Source: Silicimonas sp. (GTDB taxonomy: Bacteria; Pseudomonadota; Alphaproteobacteria; Rhodobacterales; Rhodobacteraceae). Taken from it: a stretch of 64,000 nt of DNA. Position numbers and translations under genes: made by a program. Location of the stretch: contig JAJDVJ010000026.1 in the NCBI GenBank assembly GCA_022826205.1, forward strand, positions 23,113 to 87,112, given 5' to 3'. Below, piece by piece: positions 26,678-36,256 of this stretch. How positions within the stretch are numbered: position 1 is the first letter of the stretch; each line of letters starts with the position of its first letter. The notes under the pieces were generated by a model. The model was not told the DNA's origin, ran no database searches, and saw only the letters and a program-made list of their open reading frames with translations.

Positions 26678-27820
26678 TTATCCGGTCGCGCCTCTTCGCG
26701 ACACGTCCTGTTCTGTCAGCGTCACAGCGCGCGGGTGCACAACCTTGCCTTTCGCGGCGGCCTCCTGCGCAGCGAGGCCCATCTCGACTGCGCAGGCGCC
26801 ATCAAGAAGCCCGACCTCCGGATCGCCGTGATTCCTCAACATGTCGAGGAAACGCACATGCTGGTAATATGTCGCGCCATTGTGATCGCCGATGGCCTGC
26901 AGGTCCGGATCGATCGGAATGTCGACGGACCGCGGGCCCTTTGGCTCGCGGGGCGAGACCACTACCTGCGGCCATGGCGGCGACCCCAGATGCTCGGGCC
27001 AGAACCGGAGCGGACCTGGCACCCGTGCCTCGATCTTGCCATTCGGCCCGACCGCCGTAAGTTCTTCCTGGAAGTCTGAACCTTCCGCATACATGCAGAG
27101 CTCAAGCATTGCGCGGCAGCCGTTGTCAAATTCGACGATGACATAGGCGCCATCCCAGATGTCTGGCGTTTCGCCGCCGTAGTCCTCGTTCAGGTGATTG
27201 ACGTCCTGTCCGGCCGAGGCCATGACGCGTTCCGGTTCCCCTCCAAGAATGTGCCGCATCAGGTCGAAGAAATGGCAGCACTTCTCGACAAGCGTTCCGC
27301 CCGTGTTGCGGTTGAACCTGTTCCAGTCACCAACCTTGTGCAGGAACGGAAACCGGTGCTCGCGAATGGTCAGCATCGTTGGACCGCCGGTGGCCTCTGC
27401 AACCTCTTCGATGAACGACTTGATAGGCGGCATGTAGCGGTATTCCATGCCGACCCAGACCGGTGCGGGATACTCGGCAGCACGTCCCAGAATCCGCTTC
27501 GCGTCAGTTGCGCGGGTATAGAGTGGCTTTTCGATCAACAGCGGCAGCGGACGCGTGCGCGCGATCGCTTCGAACTGGGCAGCATGGAGATGGTTGGGTG
27601 AGGCGATCACCAGGCAGTCAATTTCCGGGTCGGCAAGAAAGTCGGCCAGGGACCCATGCATTCGCGCCGCAGGAATGGCCGCCCGCGCCGCATCAGCCAT
27701 TTGTACGTCCGGCTCGAAGACTGCGGAAACCCGGGCACCCGGCAACAGCGCGATGTTGCGGGCATGCTCCTGCCCCATCATTCCGCAACCGACAATTCCG
27801 TATTTGATCACTTCCGACAT
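26678..27820 (-). CDS. Gfo/Idh/MocA-family oxidoreductase (second copy)
   Basis: The 380-aa protein has the Rossmann motif YGIVGCGMMGQEHARN and the catalytic-lysine motif LLIEKPLYTR. A long beta-sheet C-terminal domain holds NTGGTLVEKCCHFFDLMRH, typical of the family. ATG 27820 follows GAGGTGAGG; the frame open up to 27889 has no ribosome-binding site. It shares little sequence with the copy at 16032 and so probably has another substrate. It lies upstream of the Rieske gene and may be the first or second gene of that operon. Confidence 0.9.
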   Translation of the reverse strand: MSEVIKYGIVGCGMMGQEHARNIALLPGARVSAVFEPDVQMADAARAAIPAARMHGSLADFLADPEIDCLVIASPNHLHAAQFEAIARTRPLPLLIEKPLYTRATDAKRILGRAAEYPAPVWVGMEYRYMPPIKSFIEEVAEATGGPTMLTIREHRFPFLHKVGDWNRFNRNTGGTLVEKCCHFFDLMRHILGGEPERVMASAGQDVNHLNEDYGGETPDIWDGAYVIVEFDNGCRAMLELCMYAEGSDFQEELTAVGPNGKIEARVPGPLRFWPEHLGSPPWPQVVVSPREPKGPRSVDIPIDPDLQAIGDHNGATYYQHVRFLDMLRNHGDPEVGLLDGACAVEMGLAAQEAAAKGKVVHPRAVTLTEQDVSRRGATG

Positions 27821-28135
27821 TCCGGACCTCACCTCATCCGCGGCATCTGCAGCCACGCGTGGAATCGAACCAAGTCTTCGAGATATCAACGATTTCCAAT
27901 TCCAGCGTCAAGCATTGACGCGGTCCGTGGCCGGAACAGAAGCAGCCCAAAAAATCCATTCGGACATGTGGCAAGTGTCCACGCGTTCCTCGACTCTTGG
28001 ACCCCTCCGTTCCAACGGCCTCAATTGAAGGTTGCGAGAATCATCACATGGAGCCCGTGAGCGCATGGCGCTATTTCAGACGCCACAAACCGAAGTATCC
28101 GCCAGCGTGACCTGCTCATGGTCCTCGTCGGGCCG
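27821..28135. other. 315-bp gap between the second MocA gene and the beta-propeller gene
   Basis: No gene, RNA or repeat recognised. A promoter for the MocA-Rieske-demethylase operon could be here, because the gap is much longer than the other spacings on this strand. Confidence 0.4.
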
Positions 28136-28978
28136 TCAGTTCTCCGGCCGCCCGTTTTCGCGCTCAAAGCGCATGAACGCAAATCTTTGGCTGTCGGGCG
28201 ACCAGCAGGGCACGTTGATCGTTCCCTGGCCGCCAAAGAGCTCTACAAGCGATCGGACCTGCCCGGAGGCGCACTCCAACAGCCGCAATTCAACGTCGCG
28301 ACCCGGTGGATGCCCTGTAGTGCCTGGCGCGTAGGCAAGATAGAGCACATGACGACCGTCAGGCGAGGGGTGCGGGAACCAGTTCACGCTCGCATCGTAC
28401 GTCATCTGATGCGGGTCACGCCCATCGGGTCTCACACGCCAGAGCTGCATGTTTCCGCCACGATCCGAATTGAACCAGATCCACTCGCCGTCCGGCGAGT
28501 AGTCAGGTCCGTCATAGTGGTGCGGCCCGCCGATCACTATGTCCTCACCGCTTCCGTCCGTGGAGCAAGTGGCGATGCAAAACTCGCCATTTCGGACGGC
28601 CGTGTAGGCGATCCGGGCACCGTCGGGGGACCAGCCATGCCACCAGGAAGGCGTCGCCTCTGTGACCAGCCGTGGGCGTCCGCCTTCGACGGGAAGGGCA
28701 TAGATGCACGACTGGCCGCCGTCTGTGTTATCCGAAACCGCCAGGAGGGAGGCGTCGGGCGCAACGCCATGATCGTTGTTGATCCACGAAAGCCCGCCGG
28801 TATCTATTGCGTTCAGCGCGGGCGTGTCGAGTGGCACCCGATACAGCCGCCCGTTGCCGTTCACGATGAGCGATCCGCCGTCGGGAACCCAGTTCGGCGC
28901 CTCTATCAGGATTGCGACGCTCATCACCGTTTCGACACAATCAGCGCCTAGGTCATAGACTTCGAGATTGCTGGGCAT
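28136..28978 (-). CDS. TolB-like beta-propeller protein (WD40/PD40 repeats)
   Basis: The 280-aa protein contains repeated blade motifs of the PD40 type: APNWVPDGGSLIVNGNGRLY, HGWSPDGARIAYTA, YDGPDYSPDGEWIWFNSD, HPSPDGRHVLYLA and PCWSPDSQRFAFMRF. There is no clear signal peptide, which is unusual for TolB itself, so it is probably cytosolic. Proteins of this kind are often encoded in sugar or glycoside catabolic clusters, with no fixed activity. It could be a lyase- or lactonase-like enzyme, or a scaffold. Confidence 0.85.
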   Translation of the reverse strand: MPSNLEVYDLGADCVETVMSVAILIEAPNWVPDGGSLIVNGNGRLYRVPLDTPALNAIDTGGLSWINNDHGVAPDASLLAVSDNTDGGQSCIYALPVEGGRPRLVTEATPSWWHGWSPDGARIAYTAVRNGEFCIATCSTDGSGEDIVIGGPHHYDGPDYSPDGEWIWFNSDRGGNMQLWRVRPDGRDPHQMTYDASVNWFPHPSPDGRHVLYLAYAPGTTGHPPGRDVELRLLECASGQVRSLVELFGGQGTINVPCWSPDSQRFAFMRFERENGRPEN

Positions 28979-29003
28979 CGCTTCGTCCTTTCACATGGTC
29001 GGC

Positions 29004-29255
29004 AAGATCCCGTCATCTCCGAATCTTGGCAGGTACAGCAACCCCGAACTCGAGGCTTTCGACCTAAGTCAGGGAGCCTACAAGCGGATGGGAATCCGGT
29101 CATTCATCTTCTCGGGCAATCCGCATATCTACGAGTGCAAGGCGTTCGGCGCCAAGACCATGCCGGAATTGAAGACATGCTCTCTTCCACATGCCTATGG
29201 CCGCGTTCCTGACGCTGTCCCGGAAACGCCTCTTGGTACAGGAGAAAGAAGATGA
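29004..29255 (+). pseudogene. Truncated luciferase-like (LLM) flavin monooxygenase, C-terminal remnant
   Basis: The frame reads SSPNLGRYSNPELEAFDLSQ and then RMGIRSFIFSGNPHIYECK. This matches the end of SsuD-type flavin monooxygenases (GIDTFILSGYPHxEEA). Only about 80 residues remain of a protein usually near 350, and the 5' part is replaced by the divergent beta-propeller gene. Its stop still overlaps the ATG of the aldo-keto reductase, so the intact gene was probably coupled to it. An open frame upstream to 28968 is not part of the family. It could be expressed as a short peptide but is very unlikely to be active. Confidence 0.65.
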
Positions 29256-30145
29256 TGGAGCGAGTCACGATTGGCGATGATGTAGAGTTCAGCCGCATTG
29301 CTTACGGGATGTGGCGCGTCGGTGACGACGAGGACACCTCGCCGTCGCGTATCCGCGCGAAGATCGAGGCCTGTCTCGAACAGGGCATCACGACCATCGA
29401 CCAAGCAGATATCTATGGCGGCTACACGGCTGAAGGCCTGTTGGGCGCCTGCCTCAAGGAATGCCCCGGGCTGCGCGACAAGCTGGAAATCGTCACAAAG
29501 TGCGGCATCCTTGCTCCCGCCGGACGCCACGCATCTGCACGGATCAAGCACTATGTCACGACGGCCGAACACATCGTCGGATCCGTGGACATGTCGCTGT
29601 CCGAGATGGCCACGGATCGCATTGACCTCCTGCTCGTTCACCGTCCAGATCCATTCATGGACCCCGAAGAGACCGGACGCGCCCTGGACAATGCGGTTTC
29701 GTCGGGAAAGGTCCGAGCAGTCGGGGTTTCGAATTTCCGGCCGTGGGACTGGACGCTTCTGCAGTCGGCGATGTCGACGCCGCTATTGACCAACCAGATC
29801 GAGATAAGCCTTGCCGAAACGACTTCGCTCAGAAATGGCGACATGGCCTTCCTACAGGAACGTCGGATATGCCCAATGGCTTGGTCGCCCTTGGGCGGCG
29901 GATCACTGTTTGCCAGCGGAGGCGACTTGCGAACGACGATCTCGAAGGTCGCATTGCGGCACGGGGTTGACGAGGCTGCCGTGGCTGTCGCATGGCTCCT
30001 GGCGCATCCGTCGGGCATCCTGCCTGTCATGGGCAGCAACCGGGTCGACAGGATCCGCATGTTTGGCGATGCGCTCAAAGTCGGCATGGACCGGGAGACC
30101 TGGTTTGAACTGTATGTCAGCGCGTTGGGTGCCGACGTGCCCTGA
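29252..30145 (+). CDS. Aldo/keto reductase (YdhF-like)
   Basis: The 297-aa NADPH-dependent reductase has the catalytic tetrad visible as Asp and Tyr in DQADIYGGY, Lys in IVTKCGI and His in LLLVHRPDP. The segment AVGVSNFRPWDWTLLQ is a typical barrel strand. AGGAGA lies 6 nt before the ATG at 29252. It reduces aldehydes or ketones in the cytosol; the substrate is unknown. Its start overlaps the stop of the luciferase-like remnant. It is convergent with the cupin and RidA genes. Confidence 0.92.
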   Translation: MMERVTIGDDVEFSRIAYGMWRVGDDEDTSPSRIRAKIEACLEQGITTIDQADIYGGYTAEGLLGACLKECPGLRDKLEIVTKCGILAPAGRHASARIKHYVTTAEHIVGSVDMSLSEMATDRIDLLLVHRPDPFMDPEETGRALDNAVSSGKVRAVGVSNFRPWDWTLLQSAMSTPLLTNQIEISLAETTSLRNGDMAFLQERRICPMAWSPLGGGSLFASGGDLRTTISKVALRHGVDEAAVAVAWLLAHPSGILPVMGSNRVDRIRMFGDALKVGMDRETWFELYVSALGADVP

Positions 30146-30192
30146 CTTCCCCCGCCAGGTCGCCGGAAGCGCAGCCTTGGCCCGTTGCACAG

Positions 30193-30212
30193 GAACGGTT
30201 TGCAAGCCGTTC
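30193..30212. terminator. Near-perfect 20-bp palindrome between convergent genes
   Basis: GAACGGTTTGCAAGCCGTTC is symmetric except for one pair. It lies 48 bp after the aldo-keto reductase stop and 64 bp before the cupin stop on the other strand. The position suggests a bidirectional terminator. Its odd symmetry would also suit a regulator site, but sites at gene ends are less likely. Confidence 0.35.
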
Positions 30213-30275
30213 GCTGCAAAGCGTTTCCGATCAGAGCTCATTGGGAACGGATGGGCGACCGGTTTTCCGAGCGTG

Positions 30276-30659
30276 CTACACTGCAACTGCCCCCCTTGCC
30301 AGCGGCAGTGGCGCATTGGCCGAGGTCTTGAACTCGACAGTCGTGAAGACGAGATCAGTGTCGCCGATGTTTTCCAGGCTGTGGGTCATGCGTTCACCTT
30401 TCGCAAAGGTGAAGTGCCTTGTATCGCCCGTCTCGTACTCGACGTCGAAATGTGATCCGTCGGGTTGATGGCTCCGTGCGTGTCCCGGACCGTGAATGGT
30501 CCAGAAATAGTCGAGCACATGGGTGTGAACCTTCAACCGCTCTCCTGGCCGGGCATGGATATGCCAAACCCGTACGCGATCGGTCTCAGACACCAATCGG
30601 CTGCCGACTTCACCGCTTTCTGCGCGGTCGATAAACTCTTGGGTCAGGTTATGGTCCAC
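30276..30659 (-). CDS. Cupin-domain protein
   Basis: This 127-aa single-domain cupin has VWHIHARPGERLKVHTHVLDYFW (motif 1: two His and a Glu for metal) and ERMTHSLENIGDTDLVF (motif 2). GTG 30659 is chosen because GGAG lies 8 nt upstream. Small cupins can be isomerases, dioxygenases or lyases, and the reaction is not predictable. It follows the RidA-like gene by 14 bp, so the two are likely an operon. Confidence 0.85.
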   Translation of the reverse strand: MDHNLTQEFIDRAESGEVGSRLVSETDRVRVWHIHARPGERLKVHTHVLDYFWTIHGPGHARSHQPDGSHFDVEYETGDTRHFTFAKGERMTHSLENIGDTDLVFTTVEFKTSANAPLPLARGAVAV

Positions 30660-30673
30660 TGTTCGATCTCCGC

Positions 30674-31141
30674 TCAAAAAACCACGAGGGTCGCACAAGT
30701 TATCAGCATGGACGGGTTTGAATGGATCATCCGCGAGTAAGCGCCCTTATCGCCGAAGACGGAGCTTACCAGATGGGACACTCCATCCAGGGCACGCGGC
30801 AATCCGTGAAAATCCACCCTGGCTCCGCCGGTGCCCTCCAAACGGTGAATGCACTTGATCTTTGAAAGACCGCCTGTGAAGGATTTCAGCTGAGAAAGGC
30901 AATTTAAGGCAGACAGCTGAAAGGCGGCATAGCCTTGCTCGACCGCCAAGGCATCGCCCATCAGCCCGGCAAACTTTAGCTCACCATTGATCCAAGGCAA
31001 CATGCCGGACGTGCAGACAATGTTGCCGATCCGTGTATGCGTGACGCAATCGGCCCCTGCGTCGGGTACCGGCGGCAGTTCGAGGCACCGCTCAAGAAGA
31101 CGCTCTTCGGGTGTCGCCCCAGTGACGTTCCCAAGCTTCAT
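30674..31141 (-). CDS. RidA/YjgF-family protein
   Basis: This 155-aa protein of the RidA family includes many imine/enamine deaminases. Family elements are THTRIGNIVCTSGMLPWING and, in the C-terminal half, LSKIKCIHRLEGTG and SMLITCATLVVF. The classic late Arg of RidA (R105 in the archetype) is not obvious; RVDFHGLPRALDG lies in that area. ATG 31141 follows GGGAGGAC. In catabolic clusters for amines, such proteins may hydrolyse enamine or imine intermediates. Confidence 0.85.
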   Translation of the reverse strand: MKLGNVTGATPEERLLERCLELPPVPDAGADCVTHTRIGNIVCTSGMLPWINGELKFAGLMGDALAVEQGYAAFQLSALNCLSQLKSFTGGLSKIKCIHRLEGTGGARVDFHGLPRALDGVSHLVSSVFGDKGAYSRMIHSNPSMLITCATLVVF

Positions 31142-32017
31142 TTGTCCTCCCGCACTGTCGGCCATTGAAAGTGCAGTGATCCATTTCGTCAAACTAGTCC
31201 GGTCACGCTACTTCGCGCAATGCCGGCCAAGAAGGAATTTGCGTCAAGACGGCGAGCTCGTGACGCAAGGACGCAATCGGAAGGGAATGTTCTTCCGATT
31301 TGCTTCGTCCTCGAAACTGGAACGATTTCATCCAGAGAGTGAATCTTAAGATATTGATTTCGTTATAATTTGCTGAAGGTTGTGGTTGAAGTATACACTT
31401 CCTCCTTCCCTAGTGGGCCTTTCCTGTGGGCTTGATGACAGGCATGCCAAGTTCACCGATTCCTTCGAACACGTCGGGGCGGACTTGACGTCCTGCAACT
31501 TGGCAGTCGAAGTCCTGCACAAATTGGCCTTGGCCAGGCCGTTTCACGGAGCGCATCTTGGGCTTGGCGCAATTGCGCGATGGATTCACAGCACGGGTGC
31601 TGCGTGCAGCGTCAGCACCTCGGCACCTACGGGTGGTGCAGGCCAAATCTCCAGCGACGCTGGCGTTCTTCCCAAGAGACGAGAATTGGACGGGCGGGCT
31701 TGGCCGCATTGATGCGACGCCGAAGTTGACTTTGGTGACCGCAACGGCCCAAACCTCCGGTGCCTCATCCTCGATGCCGAGGCGGATCTTGATCCCAATT
31801 TGTGCGACAGAGCCCGCTCACGGGTTCCATTTCCGACACGGATGCCAACGCGAAGGCCAGCGGTCAGACGATGCCATGGCTTCAGATCATCGACTCCCGA
31901 TCCCGGACGATCTTGATCTTGCCGCCATTCAGACAACGGTCTTCGAGAGATCTCCCCGCGGGCGTTGACCCGACGCCACGCCCCGCTACAGTCTCCATTG
32001 GCGACGAGGAGACAGGC
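31142..32017. other. 876-bp region without a clear gene
   Basis: A minus-strand frame from about 31830 to 31410 stays open and ends in GELGMPVIKPTGKAH, with IKIRLGIEDEAPEVWAVAV near its beginning, but it has no start, ribosome-binding site or known family. The part 31335-31400 is AT-rich and holds a perfect TATAAT at 31365-31370 in the plus direction, without a good -35. The rest shows nothing recognisable. It may contain an eroded gene. Confidence 0.35.
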
Positions 32018-33565
32018 ATGGACGGAAGCGGCAGGGCTGCCGGTGGCGAAGACTGGGGACCGTTCGGCCGACCGTTGTTCGACGATCCTTCGGCACTGGC
32101 GCTGAGCCGGGTCGGAGTCGTCGACGTCGGTTCGAACTCGGTCCGCATGGTCGTGTTTGACGGTGCGGCTCGATCTCCTGCGTATTTCTTCAACGAGAAG
32201 GTCATGGCGGGCCTTGGAGCCGGCCTGGCCGAAACCGGCTGCCTCAACTCAAAGGGAAGGATCCGCGCGATGGCCGCCCTGCGGCGCTTCCAGGGACTTG
32301 CAGAAGCAATGAGCCTGGAGCCGCTGACGGCCGTTGCCACCGCCGCCGTGCGCGAAGCGCAAGACGGACCCGAATTCTGCGAGGAGGTATTTCGCGAAAC
32401 CGGGCTCAAGCTCTGGGTGATTGATGGCGAAGAGGAGGCGCGGCTCTCGGCACAGGGCGTTCTTCTAGGCTGGCCGGGAGCATACGGCCTCGCCTGCGAC
32501 CTTGGCGGCGCATCCATGGAGCTGGCGGAGCTGCGAGACGGGGTGGTCGGAAGAAGGCTTACTTCGCAACTCGGCCCCCAGCGACTGCGGGTCGTCAAGG
32601 GCGGCAAGAAGGGACTGAGAAAGTTCCTGAAGCAGGAAGTGGGCGCACTTGCCGAGACCATAGGACCCCAGCGTGACCGCCTGTTCCTTGTCGGCGGCTC
32701 CTGGCGGGCGATTGCCCGAATCGACATGGCCAGGCGTGGCTATCCGCTTGCTGCGCTGCACGAATACAGGATGAGCCGCAAAACGGTCTACAGGACGATC
32801 GAGTTCATCGAGGAAAGCGACCTTGAGGAGCTGCGGACGCGTGTCGGCCTCGGTGAAGGTCGCATGGAGCTGCTGCCACTCGCGTCCCAGCTCCTGAAAC
32901 ACCTCGTACGCGAATTCAAGCCGTACGACATTGCCATTTCCAGCTACGGCATTCGCGAGGGAATGCTGTACGAGCAAATGCCGCAGGAGCTTCGCGACCG
33001 GGATCCCCTGGTCGAGGCCTGCCGCTTCCACGAAGCCAAGGACGCGCGGATGCCGGGATTCGGCCGGCGTCTATATGATTTCGTGTTGCCGCTGTTCTCG
33101 GGACGCAGCGCTCCCGACAAGCGACTCATCAAGGCTGCGTGCCTCCTGCATGACGTGAGTTGGCGCGCCCATCCTGACTACCGTCACGAGGTCTCCTTCG
33201 CAGAGGTGACGCGTGCAAATTTCGGCGGCATGACCCACAAGGAGCGCGTTTTTCTGGGTGTTGCGCTGCTGCATCGCTACAAGAACAGCCGCGCGGATTC
33301 TCCCTTTCAGGACCTCGTAGACCTGATCGAGGAGACGGACCTGAATTGGGCCGAAATTCTCGGAAAGGCATTGCGATTCGGCGCAATGCTCACGGCGTCC
33401 GAAGACGACAAGATGGGCGCGCTCAGGTACTATCCGAAACGGAAGTGCCTGGAACTTCGCCTCGCGCCGGGTACGCGCGACCTGTACGGAGAGGTCGCGG
33501 AGGCACGCCTGAATTCCTTGGCTGGCGCACTCGGAGGCGTGGAAATCGTAGTCAAGGGCCGCTGA
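32018..33565 (+). CDS. Ppx/GppA-family phosphatase with C-terminal HD-like domain
   Basis: The 515-aa protein belongs to the exopolyphosphatase/guanosine-pentaphosphatase family. The phosphate-binding loops are GVVDVGSNSVRMVVFDG near residue 31 and LACDLGGASMEL near 150. The C-terminal part holds LLHDVSWRAHPDYRHE, an HD-type metal motif as in longer Ppx proteins. ATG 32018 has GAGGAG 7 nt upstream; the frame open from 31802 is non-coding. It degrades polyphosphate or pppGpp and links to phosphate and stringent control. Which substrate it prefers is unclear. Confidence 0.93.
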   Translation: MDGSGRAAGGEDWGPFGRPLFDDPSALALSRVGVVDVGSNSVRMVVFDGAARSPAYFFNEKVMAGLGAGLAETGCLNSKGRIRAMAALRRFQGLAEAMSLEPLTAVATAAVREAQDGPEFCEEVFRETGLKLWVIDGEEEARLSAQGVLLGWPGAYGLACDLGGASMELAELRDGVVGRRLTSQLGPQRLRVVKGGKKGLRKFLKQEVGALAETIGPQRDRLFLVGGSWRAIARIDMARRGYPLAALHEYRMSRKTVYRTIEFIEESDLEELRTRVGLGEGRMELLPLASQLLKHLVREFKPYDIAISSYGIREGMLYEQMPQELRDRDPLVEACRFHEAKDARMPGFGRRLYDFVLPLFSGRSAPDKRLIKAACLLHDVSWRAHPDYRHEVSFAEVTRANFGGMTHKERVFLGVALLHRYKNSRADSPFQDLVDLIEETDLNWAEILGKALRFGAMLTASEDDKMGALRYYPKRKCLELRLAPGTRDLYGEVAEARLNSLAGALGGVEIVVKGR

Positions 33566-33657
33566 ATCTCTCCACATCGCTGCACTTCCGTACTGCAGCC
33601 GCCGGCGGGACGACGGGCTCTTGCGGCGACAAGAAACGGCCCGAGCAAGTGCCGCTT

Positions 33658-34584
33658 CTACAATTCGAGGCACCAGCGCATTATGGCTTTCTGGACGTGA
33701 AGGCGATTCTCCGCCTCGTCAAATATGACCGAATTGGGTCCGTCCATGACCTCGTCCGTCGCCTCTTCACCTCGGTGCGCGGGCAGGCAGTGCATGAACA
33801 GTGCGCCGGGCTTTGCATGTGCCATCAGTTCTGCGTTGACCTGAAACGGCTCAAGTTGCTTCCAGCGACGTTCCTTGATTGCCGGGCTGTCGTGCATTGA
33901 AACCCAGGTATCGGCCACGACGAGGTCGGCTCCGCTCACGGCCTTTACGGGATCGGAATTCAATTCGACGGAAGCGCCTCTTGCCCGCGCGAAATCCACG
34001 AATTCCGATTCGGGATGCAAATCCTCCGGCCCTGTCACGACCATTTCGAATCCGAATTGCCCAGCGGCGTGCAGGAATGATGCACAAACGTTGTTGCCGT
34101 CTCCGACCCAAACCACTTTCTTGCCGGCAATGGGTCCGCGATGCTCTTCGAAGGTCATCACGTCAGCCATTACCTGGCAGGGATGAGTCCGGTTCGTAAG
34201 CCCGTTTATCACCGGCACGGTGGCATGGTCGGCAAGCTCAAGAAGTGACTCTTCCGCGAAAGTGCGGATCATCACCAGATCCACGTATCGCGAAAGCACC
34301 TTCGCCGTGTCGGCGATGGTCTCTCCGTGGCCGAGTTGGATTTCATTGCCGGAAAGGACTAGCGTCTTCCCCCCAAGCTGACGAATGCCGACGTCGAACG
34401 AAACGCGGGTACGTGTCGACGGCTTTTCAAATAGCAGCGCTACCATTCGGCCCGACAACGCCTGTACGTCGTCCTCCACACCCTTTGGGCGACCTGCACG
34501 CGCGTCCTTCATTGACTTGGCATGGTCAAGAATGCCGCGAAGAACTTCCGGATCGATTTTGTGGATGTCGAGAAAGTGTCTCAT
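33658..34584 (-). CDS. argF: Ornithine carbamoyltransferase
   Basis: ArgF makes citrulline from ornithine and carbamoyl phosphate. The 308-aa protein has the carbamoyl-phosphate loop FEKPSTRTR, the HPCQ motif in [20 protein letters not shown] for ornithine, and the catalytic HCLP in [11 protein letters not shown]. It lies 53 bp downstream of argD on the same strand, a usual alphaproteobacterial arginine operon. The 92 bp after its stop show no clear terminator. Confidence 0.97.
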   Translation of the reverse strand: MRHFLDIHKIDPEVLRGILDHAKSMKDARAGRPKGVEDDVQALSGRMVALLFEKPSTRTRVSFDVGIRQLGGKTLVLSGNEIQLGHGETIADTAKVLSRYVDLVMIRTFAEESLLELADHATVPVINGLTNRTHPCQVMADVMTFEEHRGPIAGKKVVWVGDGNNVCASFLHAAGQFGFEMVVTGPEDLHPESEFVDFARARGASVELNSDPVKAVSGADLVVADTWVSMHDSPAIKERRWKQLEPFQVNAELMAHAKPGALFMHCLPAHRGEEATDEVMDGPNSVIFDEAENRLHVQKAIMRWCLEL

Positions 34585-34637
34585 TTGCGTCGTTCCTTGG
34601 CGCTCAAGTCATCGAAACTGCTTGATTGTCGCGACGG

Positions 34638-35813
34638 TCACGCAGCCTTGGTCGCCTTCGCAGCCCTGTCCAGACGGGCCATTGCTTCCGCAATTTCTTC
34701 GTCACTGATTGTCAGCGCGGGCAGAAGGCGAACCACGTTGTCACCGGCCGGAACCGTAATGATGCCTGCCTCAAAGCCGGCCTTGACGACATCCGCATTT
34801 GGCATCCTGCACTTGACGCCGAGCATCAGTCCCTCCCCTCGAACGCCCTCGAACACGTCAGAGTGTTCCGCAACCAGGCCTTCGAGCCTCTGTCGCAGCA
34901 ACCCCGCCTTGCGGTTCACTTCCGCAAGGAAGGTCTTGTCTGCCACAGTCTTCATTACCGCATTCCCAACCGCCATCGCGAGCGGACTGCCGCCATAGGT
35001 TGAACCATGGGTTCCCACCGTCATCCCCGAGGCCGCACCCTCGGTGGCCAGCACTGCGCCAAGTGGAAAGCCGCCTCCAATACCCTTGGCGATCATCATG
35101 ATGTCCGGCGCGATGCCGACCCGTTCGTGCGCGAAGAGCCTTCCGGTTCGACCCATTCCGCACTGTACCTCGTCCAGGATCAGCAACATGCCTGTATCGT
35201 CACAAATTTGACGAAGCGCCTTCAGGGACTCGTCCGGCAGAGACACGATGCCGCCTTCGCCCTGAACGGGTTCGACAATGATTGCGGCACTTGACTCCGT
35301 TGACGCGGCACTAACGGCGTCAATGTCGCCAAATGGAACCTGAGTGAACCCTGGCAGCAATGGACCAAATCCCTTGACCATTTTTTCGGCGCCCGACGCG
35401 GCGATTGCTGCGCTTGAGCGGCCATGAAAACAGCCCTCGAACGCGATGATGTCGACCCGTTCGGGCTGGTCTTTCTCGTAATGGTACTTTCGGGCCATCT
35501 TTACGGCCAGTTCACAGGCTTCGGTGCCCGAATTCGTGAAGAACACAGTGTCGGCGAAAGTTGCGTCGACCAGGCGGTCTGCAAGTTCCACCTGTCCCGG
35601 GATCTCATATAGGTTCGACACATGCCACAACGAGTTAGCCTGTGACGTCAGCGCGTCCACCAGTGTCGGATTGGCATGACCCAGAAGCGTTACCGCGATC
35701 CCCGAACCCATATCAAGATAGCGTCGCCCATCCGCTTCGATCAGCCAACTGCCTTCGCCCTTCACGAACTTGAGGGGCGCGCGGGAATAGGTGGGCAATA
35801 TCGACGGTATCAT
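34638..35813 (-). CDS. argD: Acetylornithine/succinyldiaminopimelate aminotransferase
   Basis: ArgD is a class III PLP aminotransferase making N-acetylornithine. The 391-aa protein has LLILDEVQCGMGRTG with the Asp that contacts PLP, and the Schiff-base lysine in MMIAKGIGGGFPLGA. GTHGSTYGGSPLAMAVGNAV follows as in the family. It starts the argD-argF operon. Confidence 0.96.
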   Translation of the reverse strand: MIPSILPTYSRAPLKFVKGEGSWLIEADGRRYLDMGSGIAVTLLGHANPTLVDALTSQANSLWHVSNLYEIPGQVELADRLVDATFADTVFFTNSGTEACELAVKMARKYHYEKDQPERVDIIAFEGCFHGRSSAAIAASGAEKMVKGFGPLLPGFTQVPFGDIDAVSAASTESSAAIIVEPVQGEGGIVSLPDESLKALRQICDDTGMLLILDEVQCGMGRTGRLFAHERVGIAPDIMMIAKGIGGGFPLGAVLATEGAASGMTVGTHGSTYGGSPLAMAVGNAVMKTVADKTFLAEVNRKAGLLRQRLEGLVAEHSDVFEGVRGEGLMLGVKCRMPNADVVKAGFEAGIITVPAGDNVVRLLPALTISDEEIAEAMARLDRAAKATKAA

Positions 35814-36256
35814 CAGGACTTCCTTTCGACAGATTTCTAGACGTGCCAGTGGTGACTGACCAAGTCAACGATGACGGAAATGGGCGTGCAGTTTCGGACG
35901 CAGATTCAGCGTCGGCGTCGGAGCAAAGAATTTGCGGCACACGTCATGGGCCAACGCATATGCAAATCGCAGACCAAAAGAAAGGAGAAACTTGAAGCTG
36001 TTTGCGGTCACGTTGTGGGCGGATTGGCACTCATAGAGATTGTTCGAAGAGTCGCGACACTCAATCGGGAACCGAAGCCGACATCGAGGATGTCATGGCT
36101 CGACTGAGGTCAATGTTGCCTCCGTTGGGACTAGGCACAGCTGTCTCGGGGATAGTTCTTCAGGGGTGCCGAAAAGACTATGTACTGGAGGCAGACCCTT
36201 GCAACGCCTCCCAGCATCACTAGAATGGCTCTGTTCAAAAAACTCAGGAATTCCCT
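35814..36256. other. 443-bp divergent region between argD and gcrA
   Basis: It must carry the promoters of argD (minus) and gcrA (plus). A GATTC site (the GANTC methylation site read by GcrA/CcrM systems) occurs near 35902. No gene or RNA is recognised. I could not place a convincing -35/-10 pair. Confidence 0.4.

Noticed and set aside
28968..29003. Extension of the luciferase-like remnant to an ATG at 28968
   Set aside because: The first 12 codons overlap the start of the divergent beta-propeller gene and do not resemble the family.
31410..31709. 100-codon minus-strand frame ending in GMPVIKPTGKAH
   Set aside because: No start signal or known family; could be chance in GC-rich DNA.
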